Shown here: positions 44,221 to 55,262 of the stretch, in pieces
How positions within the stretch are numbered: the first letter of the stretch is position 1
How the letters are laid out: every line of letters starts with the position of its first letter
Source of the DNA: Argyresthia goedartella
Lineage: Eukaryota > Arthropoda > Insecta > Lepidoptera > Argyresthiidae
Length of the DNA: 64,000 bases
Assembly: GCA_949825045.1 (NCBI GenBank)
Contig: OX463815.1
Span: forward strand, 34,153,356 to 34,217,355
Direction: 5' to 3'
Translations under genes and position numbers: made by a program
Notes under the pieces: generated by a model
The model's database searches: none
What the model was told of the DNA's origin: nothing
Seen by the model: only the letters and a program-made list of their open reading frames with translations

Positions 44221-44470
44221 ACCACAGAATAGAGGGTTCTTGAATGATCAAACTCTGTTATCCCGAGAGAGAGACTGGTCGCGCGTCGCGCATTAACTTC
44301 TACTCGTCCTCGGCGAAGCGCTGGCGCAGGTGCTGATCAACTCCTTGCTCGCTGCATCTCCACAGTGTAATATATTCGCGAGTGGGATAGCGTGCTTGAA
44401 GAGGGAGTGTAAGAGAGCGATATAAATATGTATGCAAGAGTCAGTTCAGCCTCTAAGTACTTATTTATAT
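44221..44470 (+). promoter_or_regulatory. Possible RNA polymerase II core promoter or LTR fragment
   Basis: A TATAAAT at 44421 is followed 20-26 bases later by TCAGTTCAG, an arthropod initiator-like sequence. The upstream 200 bases are GC-richer than the surroundings. No ORF with a recognisable product follows, so this could be an LTR remnant or chance. Confidence 0.25.
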
Positions 44471-44631
44471 TGCTTTAAAAAAATCACCTTTGTATTTTTT
44501 TTTGTAGATTTTTACTGCATGTTACAGTTGTTACAGTTGGCTTTGAGTTGAGGATGAGTGCATTCGGGCCTAATTCTTAACTTACCATAACGGGTATAAC
44601 ATTTGCTTATAGCATCTTATTGGCAAATTCA

Positions 44632-44690
44632 TTGCTTCTGGCCCCACACTTGGATACGTGTCGTGGGGGAGCCAGAAACAGCGTTTTTTT
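44632..44690 (-). mobile_element. SINE-2 body fragment
   Basis: Reverse-orientation body: GCTTCTGGCCCCACACTTGG and GAGCCAGAAACAGCG. The head is missing. Confidence 0.5.
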
Positions 44691-44693
44691 TTT

Positions 44694-45108
44694 AATTCGG
44701 GTTCCGTACCCGGGGCCCTATTACCACAGAATACTTAATAGCTATTACTAAGCTTCCGCTGTCCGTCTATATGTCCGTCCGTCCGCCAGTGAGCTGTATG
44801 TCACGACAGTCATGAACGTAATAGGTAGAGTTTATCTTTCTTCAGAATTTGTATTTCTTTTGCCACTGCAGCTACACGAGATTTTATTAATTAAAGGGGG
44901 TCCCCTTACAAGAGGTGTTTTAACACCACCCCCGATATAACAAATCATATCGTGATTCAAATATGATCGATGATATCTATTGGTTTGATTCTGTGTTCGA
45001 ATCCACGTTCGGACATAATATTATTTAGTTTTATTATTTTTAGCGCTTAAGATTTCTTGTACGATGGTTCCAGTCTTGTGCGAGTCCGACTCGCACTTGA
45101 CCGACTTT
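44694..45108 (-). repeat. Rep-G copy
   Basis: In reverse, it starts GGGTTCCGTACCCGG, has GTCCGTCCGTCCGCC, and ends GAGTCCGACTCGCACTTGAC. It contains a tRNA-like patch at about 44985-45015. Confidence 0.6.
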
Positions 45109-45446
45109 CCTAATTCATGATTCTTACAAAAAGGCCACTTGAGGGCTCTATTATTCGTCTAACCATTTCATTCATTGCAAGAAGCTATAGTAGAATCTAT
45201 ATTGCTAATTTCGCGTAACCTGTTAGCAATAGGGGTGATCGTTCATCCTGACTCCGGTTGCTTGGCCAGGCTTGGCACAGAACATCATGAGCAGACACGC
45301 AGCAAAGATAGTATGCCAGTCATCGCTTCCTTACCACGCGCAACAGCCCAGTTTTAATAACCCCGGTGTTAGCGATAACACCTTCAGAACACGCAGTTAT
45401 TTATGGTCTTTTGCCACGAAGGGATTCGAGTAAGAAGTAAGAAGTA

Positions 45447-45735
45447 AATGACGGGACTGTATGGGGTTAATCTGCCTCAACACAGACCTTGCTGTTAATA
45501 ATTTTGTAATTATTTATTCCTGCTTATTAATTATGATAATGACTAAATATTATATTTTGTATTAGTTAAGCATAAGCAATTATTAAAAAGGGATCTAAAA
45601 ATCAATCTGTGGGAGTTTCTACGCCCTTCTTCTCCCACAGTGGTCCAATGTAGAGAAGTGGCAAAAAATGACGATTGCTAAGTATATGTAAATATCTACA
45701 GTAATAAAGACATTTGGTATTTGGTATTTAGTTAA
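45447..45735 (+). mobile_element. LINE-J 3' end
   Basis: It starts in the last codons (AATGACGGGACTGTATGGGG) and runs through the 3' untranslated region to TAATAAAGACATTTGGTATT and a short direct repeat tail. It is essentially all non-coding. Confidence 0.65.
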
Positions 45736-45939
45736 GACTGGGATCTATAAAGAGCTCACTGCTAAGCCCAGGACTTGGTTATGAGGCATCGCAATTTTGA
45801 ACTTCACGCCATTTTAATAAAATTAAAATTCAAAACCCATAACGGCACAGTGGCAACACAATGGCGTCGCGGTTAAGTGTATACAGGTGCAGACATTGCT
45901 ATCGGCTTCATTCTAGGATACCCTGTGTCACAGAATCAG

Positions 45940-46230
45940 AAAAAACAGCTAAGTGCGAGTCCAACGATGCACACGAAGGCAAAAAAAAAAACAAGTCTCT
46001 TGTATGGTCTCCCCTTTTTAATTTTTAAAATTGAATTTGAAATTATTAGAGAATGTGTGTTTCTTTTACAGACAGAAATACACATTCTCTGAAAATTTCA
46101 ACTCTACTTATCAGGGTTCGTGAGATACAGCAAGCTGGCGGACAGTCTCAAGGACGGACGGACAGCAGCGAAGGCTTAGTGATAGGGTATCGTTTGGCAC
46201 CCTTCGGGTAGGGAACCCTAGAAAGCGACG
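45940..46230 (+). repeat. Rep-G copy (short)
   Basis: Head CAGCTAAGTGCGAGTCCAAC, body CTGAAAATTTCAACTCTACT, (GGAC)n at about 46151, end TTTGGCACCCTTCGGGTAGG. Confidence 0.55.
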
Positions 46231-47165
46231 TCTCAAACATATTCAAGACATCCAAAAACCGGGTATTCACTTCTTCCTGCTACGCCGTGATTCGAACCCG
46301 GGACGGTAACGGGTTACGAATAATAAATTCGATAAAATAGCTATTTGGAAACTAGTATAGTATAAAGTTTTTTTTTCTTCTTTCTTAACTGGCTACGAAC
46401 CCCGGTTACGTACACGGCCGAAGGCTTGTGAGGCATAATCACCACACCACAGAGGTTGTGGTCGTGTTTATTCTTCTTTCCGTGATATGTTTTGTACTAT
46501 TCATTAGGTTTGTTTGGAGAAGCCATGTATGAACGTGTCGTCCTAAACGAAACAAAAATCAACGATCCAATAATTGTTTGCAACAAACAATGAACTTCAA
46601 GTTTTTCGTTCGCATCAAATTAATAATTATGAAGCGCTAATGATTAATCACTGAATTTTATGGTAAATACATACCTGTATTTTCAATTTGGGCACTTAAT
46701 CGAATTGGCGTTACCCGCAAGTGCCGCCCGCCGCAGACCACATACCATCACACGGTGGAAATAATCAAAATAAAGCCTAGTTTCATCAGTTTATTGAACT
46801 TATATGCTGTTGACTTCTCGTTAATCTGGGTAAATATTGGGAGGTAATAAATAGTATTCATCAATATTTGTTAGACATATTTTTCATTGTTTAGGATAAT
46901 TTCCCGCAGCTAACGTATTTGCAGCATTTACTTAGTTTTCGTAGAAGTAACTCGTTAAATAATTGAGTTGGCTCACAAACCTAAAACCAAGTTTTCCTTA
47001 GTTCTTCACAAACATCTTGTCTTGCGTAGAACACGAATTCCATACATAGGTAAAACTATTTATAAACTTATTGGTACACCGTCGCTATTCAACCTTAAGC
47101 TAGGTTTGTACTATCTATCGTCTCCCTACGGCCCTTGGGCTTTATCGCTGCTTTGCAATATGAGT
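46231..47165. other. Unassigned stretch with a tRNA-like patch
   Basis: At 46253-46315 (minus) CGTGATTCGAACCCGGGACG is a B-box-like sequence, possibly a decayed SINE head. The rest shows nothing supported. Confidence 0.35.
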
Positions 47166-47169
47166 ATTT

Positions 47170-47320
47170 TTTTAGGGTTCCGCACCCTATTACTAAGATC
47201 ACGGGCTGTATGCCTGTATCTCAATCTTTATCTAAAACGTAATAGTAGGACTCAAAGGGGGGAGGCCTTTGTCCAGCTGGGACACCATCGTACAGGCTAC
47301 ATTAAAAAATAAAAATAAAA
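47170..47320 (-). repeat. Rep-G terminal fragment
   Basis: It starts TTTTTTAGGGTTCCGCACCC and TATTACTAAGATCACGGGCT in reverse orientation, an internally shortened Rep-G end. Confidence 0.4.
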
Positions 47321-47356
47321 TAGGTAGAAAGTTGAAACGTTCACAGAATGTGTATT

Positions 47357-47530
47357 TCGAACTCTGTGGCGCTGTGGTTGTGGCTCTGGCTACCATGCGA
47401 GGGGTCCCAGGCTCCATCCTCGGCTGGGGATAAAAAAAACAGGTCTTGGATGTTTATGTGTGGCGTCGGAGTTTCTGGATCACAGTGTGGGATCAGAAGC
47501 AATGTATGTGCCTATATGTAAATGTTTATT
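47357..47530 (+). mobile_element. SINE-2 copy
   Basis: Head AACTCTGTGGCGCTGTGGTT, GCTACCATGCGAGGGGTCCC, degraded B box (GCTCCATCCTCGG), junction AACAGGTCTTGGATGTTTAT, and body to about 47530. Confidence 0.65.
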
Positions 47531-48169
47531 TATATGGTCGCTATGACAGCTACCTTTATTATTTTAATAAAAAATCGAATGCTACTACTATTAAGAGAGA
47601 GGTTGTCAATCTTTGCGATCCAAGAACTAGCTAATCCAGTGTGTAGACTTCGAAACTTGCGTACCGACAAGCAGTCCCGCATTTCTAATATTGAATATCG
47701 TTCAATAGTACTGCTGGAATAGTTCCGAGCCACAATGCGTTCCAGACCTAACCGGGGACCTGGATTCACAATCATACTTGATGATATGGTACGAGACGGG
47801 ATGTGCTGCCCCTTTCCTACTCTTTGATATCACCTGTGGTATAACTGCAAGCACTACTACACAGACGTTACGACGTGATAGGTAATATAGATTCAATAGG
47901 ATACGATAAAGTTGACGATGCTATCGGTTTGTCCCGCCATGGTTGAAGAATTGAAGAAGGTTCTGTGACAACATTGAGAAAATATATGACTTTATATATG
48001 TCGCAGTTATTTGGTTAAATCAGACACTTAACTAACTCTTTAGACCGTTATTTAAATGCCGACGTTTAACCGCGTCACTAGCATTTTGATTTATATAAAG
48101 CATCGCCGAAAACGTTTAACAACAACTTGGAAAACAAGATGGCGTCACGACAACAGCTGATTTGCACTA

Positions 48170-48640
48170 AGGGATTAAATATGGCCAGAAATGCATCTTT
48201 AGCTTCAATTCTAGGCTAAACTAGACAATATGAAAGTGTAGGATAAATATATGTTATAAATGGTCTATTATTGATAAGAATGGACTTTTAAAATTACCGG
48301 ATATCTGTTATATTTAATACTTAAAAATATTTTTCGCAATGCATTATTATTCAACTAAATGAAGAAGCGCTCGGAGACGAAATCAGTTTCCTATATGAAA
48401 CTTACACGGAAAAATAGGTAAAATAAAGGGAAAACTTTTGGTTGTTTAATTTTATTTTTAATGTTATTATTACGGGAGTTTAGTAAAATTAGTATTAATT
48501 TTCTTGGTCTCGGAGCTTGGGCTGCCCCGCGGGGCTCTGCGCGGGAGCATGCGCCAGTCTGCTTCGACGCGATGCGACGGGTATTTGTTTTCTTTGTCTA
48601 ATTCTCAATGCCATTGGCCTATGTTCAGCCCTTAAGGGCA
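48170..48640 (+). mobile_element. MITE-T copy 3 (nested)
   Basis: It begins CTAAGGGATTAAATATGGCC and ends TTCAGCCCTTAA. The left TTAA is mutated to CTAA. It interrupts the longer type C element and so inserted later. Confidence 0.7.
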
Positions 48641-48644
48641 AAAC

Positions 48645-48745
48645 ATTGCGGTTGCTTTGGTGAAGGCTAAAGGGGGTGAGCGAAGCGAAGCCCCCTTAAT
48701 CCTTCATGTTAGGTTGAACATGTAAGAACAACGAAAACACTTTAA
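48645..48745 (-). repeat. Conserved foldback core inside type C element
   Basis: GCAAAACATTGCGGTTGCTT, TGAAGGCTAAAGGGGG, GTGAGCGAAGCGAAGCCCCC, then GTTGAACATGTAAGAACAAC. It is the reverse of the core at 17706-17820. The hairpin arms pair over about 16 bases with two mismatches. Confidence 0.7.
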
Positions 48746-49195
48746 ACATAAACTAAAGTACACATAAAAATATATTTATATTGTATATTTCTTGTTGACT
48801 AGGAACGTTTAGACAACTCGTTAAATGTTGCGTTCACTCACTTCTCTGACGGAATTTTAATGACTTGGTTAAACCTCGGCATTTAAATAACGGTCTAGAG
48901 AGTTAGTTAAGTGTCTGATTTAACCAACTAACTGCGACATATATACTAGCCTCAGTTACTCTGTGATAGTATTAAATAACAAATAATCTCATACATCTTT
49001 TTCGTTGGCGTCTTATGATATTGCTAGTTTGGAAAGATTGTTGGGAGTTTTGACTCATATACTACACTTCGGCCGTTTTTAGAATGCGATTATGAAACTT
49101 CCTTAATGCGTACATAATAATCAATATTTTTCATTGCAGGGGTCAAAAAAGTTGTGGGTTTTGAGCTGTCAGGATCGCATTCTCTCAGCGGCCAG

Positions 49196-49325
49196 AATTT
49201 AGTGACACTTTCTTTAAATAACACATACAAACTTATGAATGCATTATTACGTACATGGTAGTATGAAAGTAGCCGCACCAATAACTTTGTAAACTACATT
49301 TTGCGGTCCTTAACCGACCTGACAT
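49196..49325 (-). repeat. Rep-G middle fragment
   Basis: It contains ACTTATGAATGCATTATTAC and GCCGCACCAATAACTTTGTA, the inverse of the Rep-G middle at 1660-1745. Confidence 0.5.
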
Positions 49326-50066
49326 TTCACTAAAACTATACAGCTTGTTACTGTCACGGTCTCCACAAATCTAACGACACCTCATTTATTAAAATCCACC
49401 AAGCTGTTTGGACCGTGGCGGTTTTTGAAATTTTAAAACCCCACATGTCCGGCATTAAGGAAAATTTCCAAATACTGAATCGACAAAAAATCTATGTAAT
49501 TATTGAACCTGCTCACAAAATCAGCTGAGGAATGCGGCCTTTAGAGGATAACATCCGGACACACGAAAGCATTCTTGCCCAATCCTGAAACGGAGACGCT
49601 TCGCTTCGCTTCGCTGGCTCGGTCAATTGAGAAGCTTCGGTCAAGATATTTATCATATTTAATAGTATTTTTTTAGACCTAAAAATATAAAAGGCTCTTT
49701 TGCATGTGTTGATTTTCGACAAAAAATACGAAGTAGTTTTAAAACACCTCATCAGAGGAAGGGTCATATCATAATACAGATGTAGTGAATAATCCTTTCC
49801 TTTCGTATTTTCTCGGAAATGTTCGTTTTTGTCTTACTACTTCACTCGCACTCAGTACCCATCGAGACAACGTAGGGAATGGTCGCATTGCAAGAGGAAG
49901 TATCTATATAGAGTAGTTAATACCACAGAAATATTTTATTGATATTTATGTTAGATTTTGTGATAAACTTCATGGACTCGTGTATTAATGCAGGCCTCTT
50001 GTCTGTCATTTTTGTAAATAATAAACATTGATTTTATTCGATCCACATTAACAATTTATAACAGAC
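49326..50066. other. Unassigned 5' flank of the transposase gene
   Basis: AT-rich, with a CGCTTCGCTTCGCTTCGCTG run at about 49593. It should contain the left terminal repeat of the transposon, but I could not find a matching inverted pair by eye. Confidence 0.35.
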
Positions 50067-51454
50067 ATGCCGAAAGCACTAAGAAAAGGGAAACGTTTAG
50101 ATCGGCAAGCCTGCGAAGTTATTTTCAATATTTATTTATATTTCTTAACTGAAAATGATAAATTCAAACATACCAACTTTACTGCTTACTTTTGTAAAGT
50201 CCAAAAACGAGTTTCGGAACAGTAAATAAAATATTGCAAAAAGAATACATAAATCAATCCACCTCCAATAGTCCGAAGTCGGCAAAGTTGGGTAGACCAA
50301 ATACATTATTTTGTCTAGGTCTTGACGATTTTGACTACAACGTTATACGCCGATTAGTGTATAATTTCCATTTGATATACAAACAAGTACCTACAATTAA
50401 AGCCCTGAAGTCCAAGTTATCCGAAGCCATAAATTTTAAGGGATGTGACATTCTTAGAAAAATGGGATTTCGGTATAAAAAAGTTGAAAACAACAGAAAA
50501 TTACTTATCGAGAAAGATGATGTTCGTTTAAAAAGAGTAAAGTTTTTAGCCGCGATAAAAAAGTACAGATTGCAAGGGAGAGAGATTGTTTATATGGATG
50601 AAGCATACATCCATACCTCACTTTTGGCAGGTAAAAGCTGGGCTGACTCGTCAGAAAACGGAGTGAAACAGTTAATTTCTAAAGGACAACGTCTTATAAT
50701 AGTGCACGCTGGTAGTAGAAAGGGGTTTATACCTGGGGCATTGTTAATGTATCAGTCTACTGATAAAACAGGTGACTATCACAACGCGATGAACAATGAA
50801 AACTATGAAAAATGGCTTCGTAATCAACTCATTCCAAACTTAGCTCCACATTCGGTACTAGTAGTAGATAATGCTGCATATCATAATAAGTACGTAGAAA
50901 AACCTCTTAATTCAAATACCAGGAAGCAAGACATGATTGATTGGCTATCCAAACATAACGTTCCGATTGATCCGTCATTAACAAAACTTGAAATATATGA
51001 AATTATTTGCAAGTACAAACAAGACTTTGTAAAATACTCTATAGATAAACTTATGAACGAATATGGACACAGCGTACTAAGATTGCCACCATATCATCCT
51101 GATTTCAATCCGATTGAAAACATATGGTCTCAAATAAAGGGATACGTATCCAAAAGAAACATCAGTATGAATATGACTACTGTGAAACAATTGGTACAGG
51201 AAAAGGTTAATATGATTGGTTCCGATGTTTGGGCCAAAGTATGTGACCACGCCATCAAATGCGAAAACGAGTACCAAAAACACGAACCTGAGTTGGAAAA
51301 TTATATGGCTAGTTTTGTAATCACCGTTCATGAAAACTCTGACGATGATACACCAGAAAATAGTTCTGATTCTGACTGTGATATGGAAGTTGGAAGTATT
51401 GTTTCGCATCACACTGTCCACCCCGCTCCTCCTCCTCTTATCCCGCTGTCATAA
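50067..51454 (+). pseudogene. DD82E (Sailor-type) IS630-Tc1-mariner transposase, one frame break
   Basis: A DDE transposase of the Tc1/mariner superfamily. The ATG at 50067 opens a frame (MPKALRKGKRLDRQACEVIF ...) that hits TAA at 50223. The downstream frame, open from 50234, continues for 406 codons to 51454. A single missing base near 50220 would join them. Catalytic motifs in the 406-residue part are IVYMDEAYIH (D122), VLVVDNAAYHN (D212) and PPYHPDFNPIENIW (E295). There are 82 residues between the last D and E, the spacing defining the DD82E/Sailor group. GRPNT-like DNA-binding linker residues precede the catalytic domain, and the C-terminus is acidic (HENSDDDTPENSSDSD). Apart from the break it looks complete. 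Confidence 0.85.
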
Positions 51455-51539
51455 TCGAAGTCGTTCATCCAATCCGAAAATCATATTTATTTATATTAAT
51501 TTCTCTGCAGGTTTGTTTTGTTTTATATTGAGGTGCCTT

Positions 51540-51570
51540 TTTTGTTATGTCATAGTATGACATAACAAAA
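51540..51570. repeat. Perfect 15-bp-arm palindrome downstream of the transposase
   Basis: TTTTGTTATGTCATA, a central G, then its exact inverse. A nested inverted pair TGTCATAG ... CTATGACA overlaps it. It may be a terminal structure of the transposon or of an adjacent element. Confidence 0.85.
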
Positions 51571-51635
51571 CCTATGACACCCATATTGGATTTCTTGACA
51601 TATATGGGTCAGTATGTGGTAAAGGGTTAATTATG

Positions 51636-51666
<31 letters not shown>

Positions 51667-51897
51667 CTTGGACACTATTTACACACATTGATCTAGCCCA
51701 AAACTAGGATTCCCTGTATCTTGGGTACTAGACAACGATACACATACTTATATAGATAAATATATTACTTAGATAGATAAACAACCATGACTAGGGTACA
51801 AACACCCGTTCTCGTCAAACAAATATTTGCCCCCACCGGGACTCGGACCCTTGGCTTCGTAGGCAGTTTCACTGCCGACTCGGCCATTCGGGTCGTC
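51636..51897 (-). mobile_element. SINE-1 copy
   Basis: Reverse-orientation copy with an (AAT)n tail at 51636-51664 and a head ending GGGTCGTC at 51897. A short deletion removes part of the B box (ACCGGGACTCGGACCCTTGG). Confidence 0.85.
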
Positions 51898-52585
51898 AAA
51901 TTCATGAATGCTTTAATGTATTGGGCTCAAAACTCAACAATTTCCCTCTTCGGCATCGATCATACCTTCTTCAAAGCATTGTTCGAACCAGAGGTACCAA
52001 CAACCCGGCGATTCGGGCACCAGATAAAACAACACGAAATGGATCTGTCTGCGCTTAACTTTGTAAACAATGGTCGTGTGTGGCTGAGTTTTGAATGAAT
52101 ACTATTTCGCTGTTGTGTTCACGGAGGTTGTAGAATGGAGACGCATTCTTATTCCACGTTCACACCGCGAAATTTTCCTTACCGCAAAGGTAACTTCTCG
52201 TGTACGGAATACGGGAAAATGTCGCCACCGTAAAATCACCATTATGTTGCCTTTGTAATGTGAGGAATACCGCAACCACAGAGGAATACCGCAACCCTCG
52301 ATAGGTTTTATCTTCAGTGGGGTTATATTCGAAAGTCGCTTCCAGTCCTAAATATAATTATAGATCGTGTTCCACAATTCCAGGAATTGTTTTAATGAAA
52401 ATGGAGAACAACAACTGTATCTAGACGAGCTTCCGTTCATATTATTATCTGTTACTTTCAGGCTGGACGTGCATTTAATTTTCATTCTAGTTTTATTTCA
52501 TTTTGGAGTGAAGTTCTTCGTGATAGCCGAGATGTAATAAAACAAAAATAAACATTTCCTTTTTCTATACAGGCAAATTTTCATT
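51898..52585. other. Unassigned stretch
   Basis: No recognisable features. Confidence 0.35.
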
Positions 52586-52587
52586 TT

Positions 52588-52790
52588 TGAGGACCTCTGT
52601 GGCGCAGCGGTTGTGGCTCTGCCTACCATGCGAGAGGTCCCGGGTTCGATCCCCGGCTGGGGGTAAAAAAAAACCCCAGGTCTTGGATGTTTAATATGTG
52701 ACGTCGCTGTTTCTGGTTCACACGACACAGGGTATCCTATTGTGGGGCCAGAAGCAATGTATGTGCCTGTATGTAATTTTTTATAAAATG
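52588..52790 (+). mobile_element. SINE-2 copy (best preserved)
   Basis: Head GACCTCTGTGGCGCAGCGGT (A-box region), TACCATGCGAGAGGTCCCGG, B box GGGTTCGATCC, CCCCAGGTCTTGGATGTTTA, body with CGTCGCTGTTTCTGGTTCAC, end GAAGCAATGTATGTGCCTGT. It is a non-coding polymerase III-type element. Confidence 0.8.
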
Positions 52791-53008
52791 TTTACGTTTG
52801 ACCATAAATTCTAAACTTCATTTTTAATGACAGGGAGCTAGCCCATCGCCGCTACTTCTTGGGAAGATGCGCAATGTATTAAAACATAAGAACTAAGAAT
52901 GAACTAAGAATGGATTACATTAAAATAGATGAATTGTCAAACTTAAAGTTTAGCGACATTCAAGAATGTATTAGAAGATCAAGAAGGTGAAATAAAAACA
53001 TAAACATA

Positions 53009-53060
53009 AACGTTTACATATAAGCACATGCATTGCTTCTGGCTCCACACTAGGATATGG
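53009..53060 (-). mobile_element. SINE-2 tail fragment
   Basis: Reverse-orientation body end: AAGCACATGCATTGCTTCTG and GCTCCACACTAGGATA. Confidence 0.45.
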
Positions 53061-53089
53061 TATACTTTAAACATAAATAATTACAACAT

Positions 53090-54050
53090 TATCAGTTGTT
53101 ACACTACAAAAACAGCTGATAGAGGTGGTTATTTAATTATAGTAAAGAATAATATTAAGGTGAAACAACGGAAAAATATTCTTGCACTTACTGTTGAAAG
53201 ACAAATAGAGATATCCTGTGTTTGGTAAGATATCCATATTATTGTTTGTGTCTACAGACCTCCGAGGAATGAAAAAGGCCATGGAAATATCGAAATATTT
53301 GAGGAAATTATGGAGGAAGCTCTTACTAAATTTTGTAAGAAGAGAAAAAAAATATTATTTGTGGCGATCTTAATGTAAATTTGCTTGTAGATACAATAAT
53401 TAAACAACGATTAATAACTTTATTCAAATCATTTAATTTATATCATGTTATTCTAGAGACGACTATATTTACACTTACCAGACAAACTTGCTTGCATAAC
53501 GTTTTTTGTGACTGTGCATTCACAAGTAAAATGTTGTTAACAGCTTACCTTCTGATCACAGCAGTTTCATTCCCAATTGCTAGTAAGGTTAAGACTGATC
53601 CTGACTAGTTACGCCCCGGCTTAGACTCGCGAAGGTTAGCAATTCTTTCAAGGGTCAGTGCATTCTCTAATACAATAAGATACCTTTGGAGATTTTAAAA
53701 TTGCCTTTTGAGCAATTTAAAAAGCATGTCCAAGCGACTTTGTCGAATAAGGGATATTACAATGTTCAAGATTACTTAAATGTTGGGACTGTATGGGGTT
53801 AATCTAGATGCCAACACAGTCCTTAATGCTGTTAATAATTTTGTAATTATGTTTTCATGCTTATAATAATTTACACTGTAATATTTGTATAAGTTCAGCA
53901 CAAACATTTTTTAAAAGATATCAAAAAATCAATCTGTGGTAGTTACTACGCCCTTCTCTCCTGCAGTGGTCCAATGTAGAGAAGAGGTAAAAATGACTTT
54001 TGTTAATATGTAAATAACTAAAGTAATAAAGAAATTTGACTTGTCTTGAC
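53090..54050 (+). pseudogene. LINE-J copy with large internal deletion (endonuclease joined to C-terminus)
   Basis: 53100-53480 encodes part of an APE-type endonuclease domain in broken frames: DRGGYLIIVKNNIKVKQRKN, VYRPPRNEKGHGNIEIFEE, then CDLNVNLLVD (the usual GDxN block). From about 53600 it jumps to the element's last codons (IPLEILKLPFEQFKKHVQAT, GYYNVQDYLN) and the 3' untranslated region ending in TAATAAAGAAATTTGACTTG repeats. The whole RT is missing. Confidence 0.7.
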
Positions 54051-54352
54051 TTGATACCTTGTGACGTGGGTACAATAAACAGCGACGTCACACACATATA
54101 AACATAAAAGTAAGATCTTATTGGTACTAACACATTTGATTTTGATTGTAGTCTAGTTCTGTTTTTGTATTGTAATGTATTTCATTGTGTAAGGAACTCG
54201 ATTTCTGAATTAAACAATTTTATTATTTATTTATTTATTATAAACATCCAAGACCTAGGGGCTTATTTTTTTTACCCCCAGCCGGGGTTCGAACCCGGGA
54301 CCTACAGAGAGGCGGGCAGAGCCACAACCACTGCGCCTCAGAAATCGTCACA
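54050..54352 (-). mobile_element. SINE-2 copy split by extra sequence
   Basis: A body piece lies at 54053-54110 (CCTTGTGACGTGGGTACAAT, GACGTCACACACATATAAAC) and the head at 54240-54350 (TTACCCCCAGCCGGGGTTCG, GCAGAGCCACAACCACTGCG). The 130 bases between are not SINE-2. A later insertion or rearrangement is inferred. Confidence 0.55.
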
Positions 54353-55165
54353 ATAGAGGACAAATTACCTGGCTGTGTCCAGCAGGACCGAATCATACAT
54401 GGTAACCATGGTAATGGTCGGTAGTCATGGGAACAGTAACCAAGATACGCTATACGACAGTAAGTAAGAACGCTGCACGAAATAAGGCTAGTATCGCTAA
54501 CTCAATCATGAGGGTACAGTGGTAGACAGGTGTCGATGACCGCTTTTGCAACGCTAACGCATACCCAGTATAGAAACAAAGACGATACGACTATGCCAAC
54601 GAACAAAAACTTTGAATATCTGTAATTCAAATCATTCCCAAGAAATGTCGAATAGAAGTGTAGCGATTTACTAACGTTCAAAACTCAGACGAAGACGCAC
54701 CAAACTTGCTAATAGCAGAACAAGAACTCAAGTTTTCACTAGTTTTCAAGTTTTAAGGCTACAAATTGACAGTTCGAATAACAAATGGTAATATAATGGC
54801 TTCGAGCTGGCAAGAGTTTGTTGCAAACTCGAGAATAATGTTCGAGAAGGCGGGAATTTTAAAATTGTATCGATTCGGGGAGATTGTGAGAGTAAGTGAT
54901 GAATATTTATGTTGCTCTTGTGTGTGAGCAAACACGTTGCTATCGAGAATGAAAGTAGGAAGTTCAATTCTAAACTGTGAATAGTGCAGGGGCCCACCGG
55001 TTTCAAACGGTGGAGAATTATGGTTGTTTAGAGTGATGTCCTCAAGAGTCCTTTAGAAGTAACATAAGTGAAGGCCAAGGAAGTTTTCTTGGCCCTAGAG
55101 CGAGATCGCACTTCTCCAGGCGGCATTCACATGCCAAGATACCTGGCGCAAGCTGTATCTTAGTT
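54351..55165. other. Unassigned stretch
   Basis: No recognisable features. Confidence 0.35.
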
Positions 55166-55262
55166 TACGCCGATTTTTGCGTCTTCTCTACATTGGAACA
55201 CTGTGGGAGAAGGATGGCGAAGAAACTCCCACAGATTAAATTTGAGATGTAAAAAATATGGT
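55166..55262 (-). mobile_element. LINE-J 3' fragment
   Basis: CGTCTTCTCTACATTGGAAC and AAACTCCCACAGATTAAATT are terminal LINE-J landmarks in reverse orientation. Confidence 0.5.

Larger units (their letters stand above)
47993..48945. mobile_element. Long-inverted-repeat element type C with nested elements
   Basis: The ends are inverted copies of about 85 bp with only a few differences: TATATATGTCGCAGTTATTT on the left against TATATATGTCGCAGTTAGTT (reverse-complemented right), continuing through ATCAGACACTTAACTAACTC and GACCGTTATTTAAATGCCG. Inside are MITE-T copy 3 (48170-48640) and the conserved foldback core (48645-48745). There is no transposase, so it is non-autonomous; the superfamily is undetermined. 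Confidence 0.75.
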
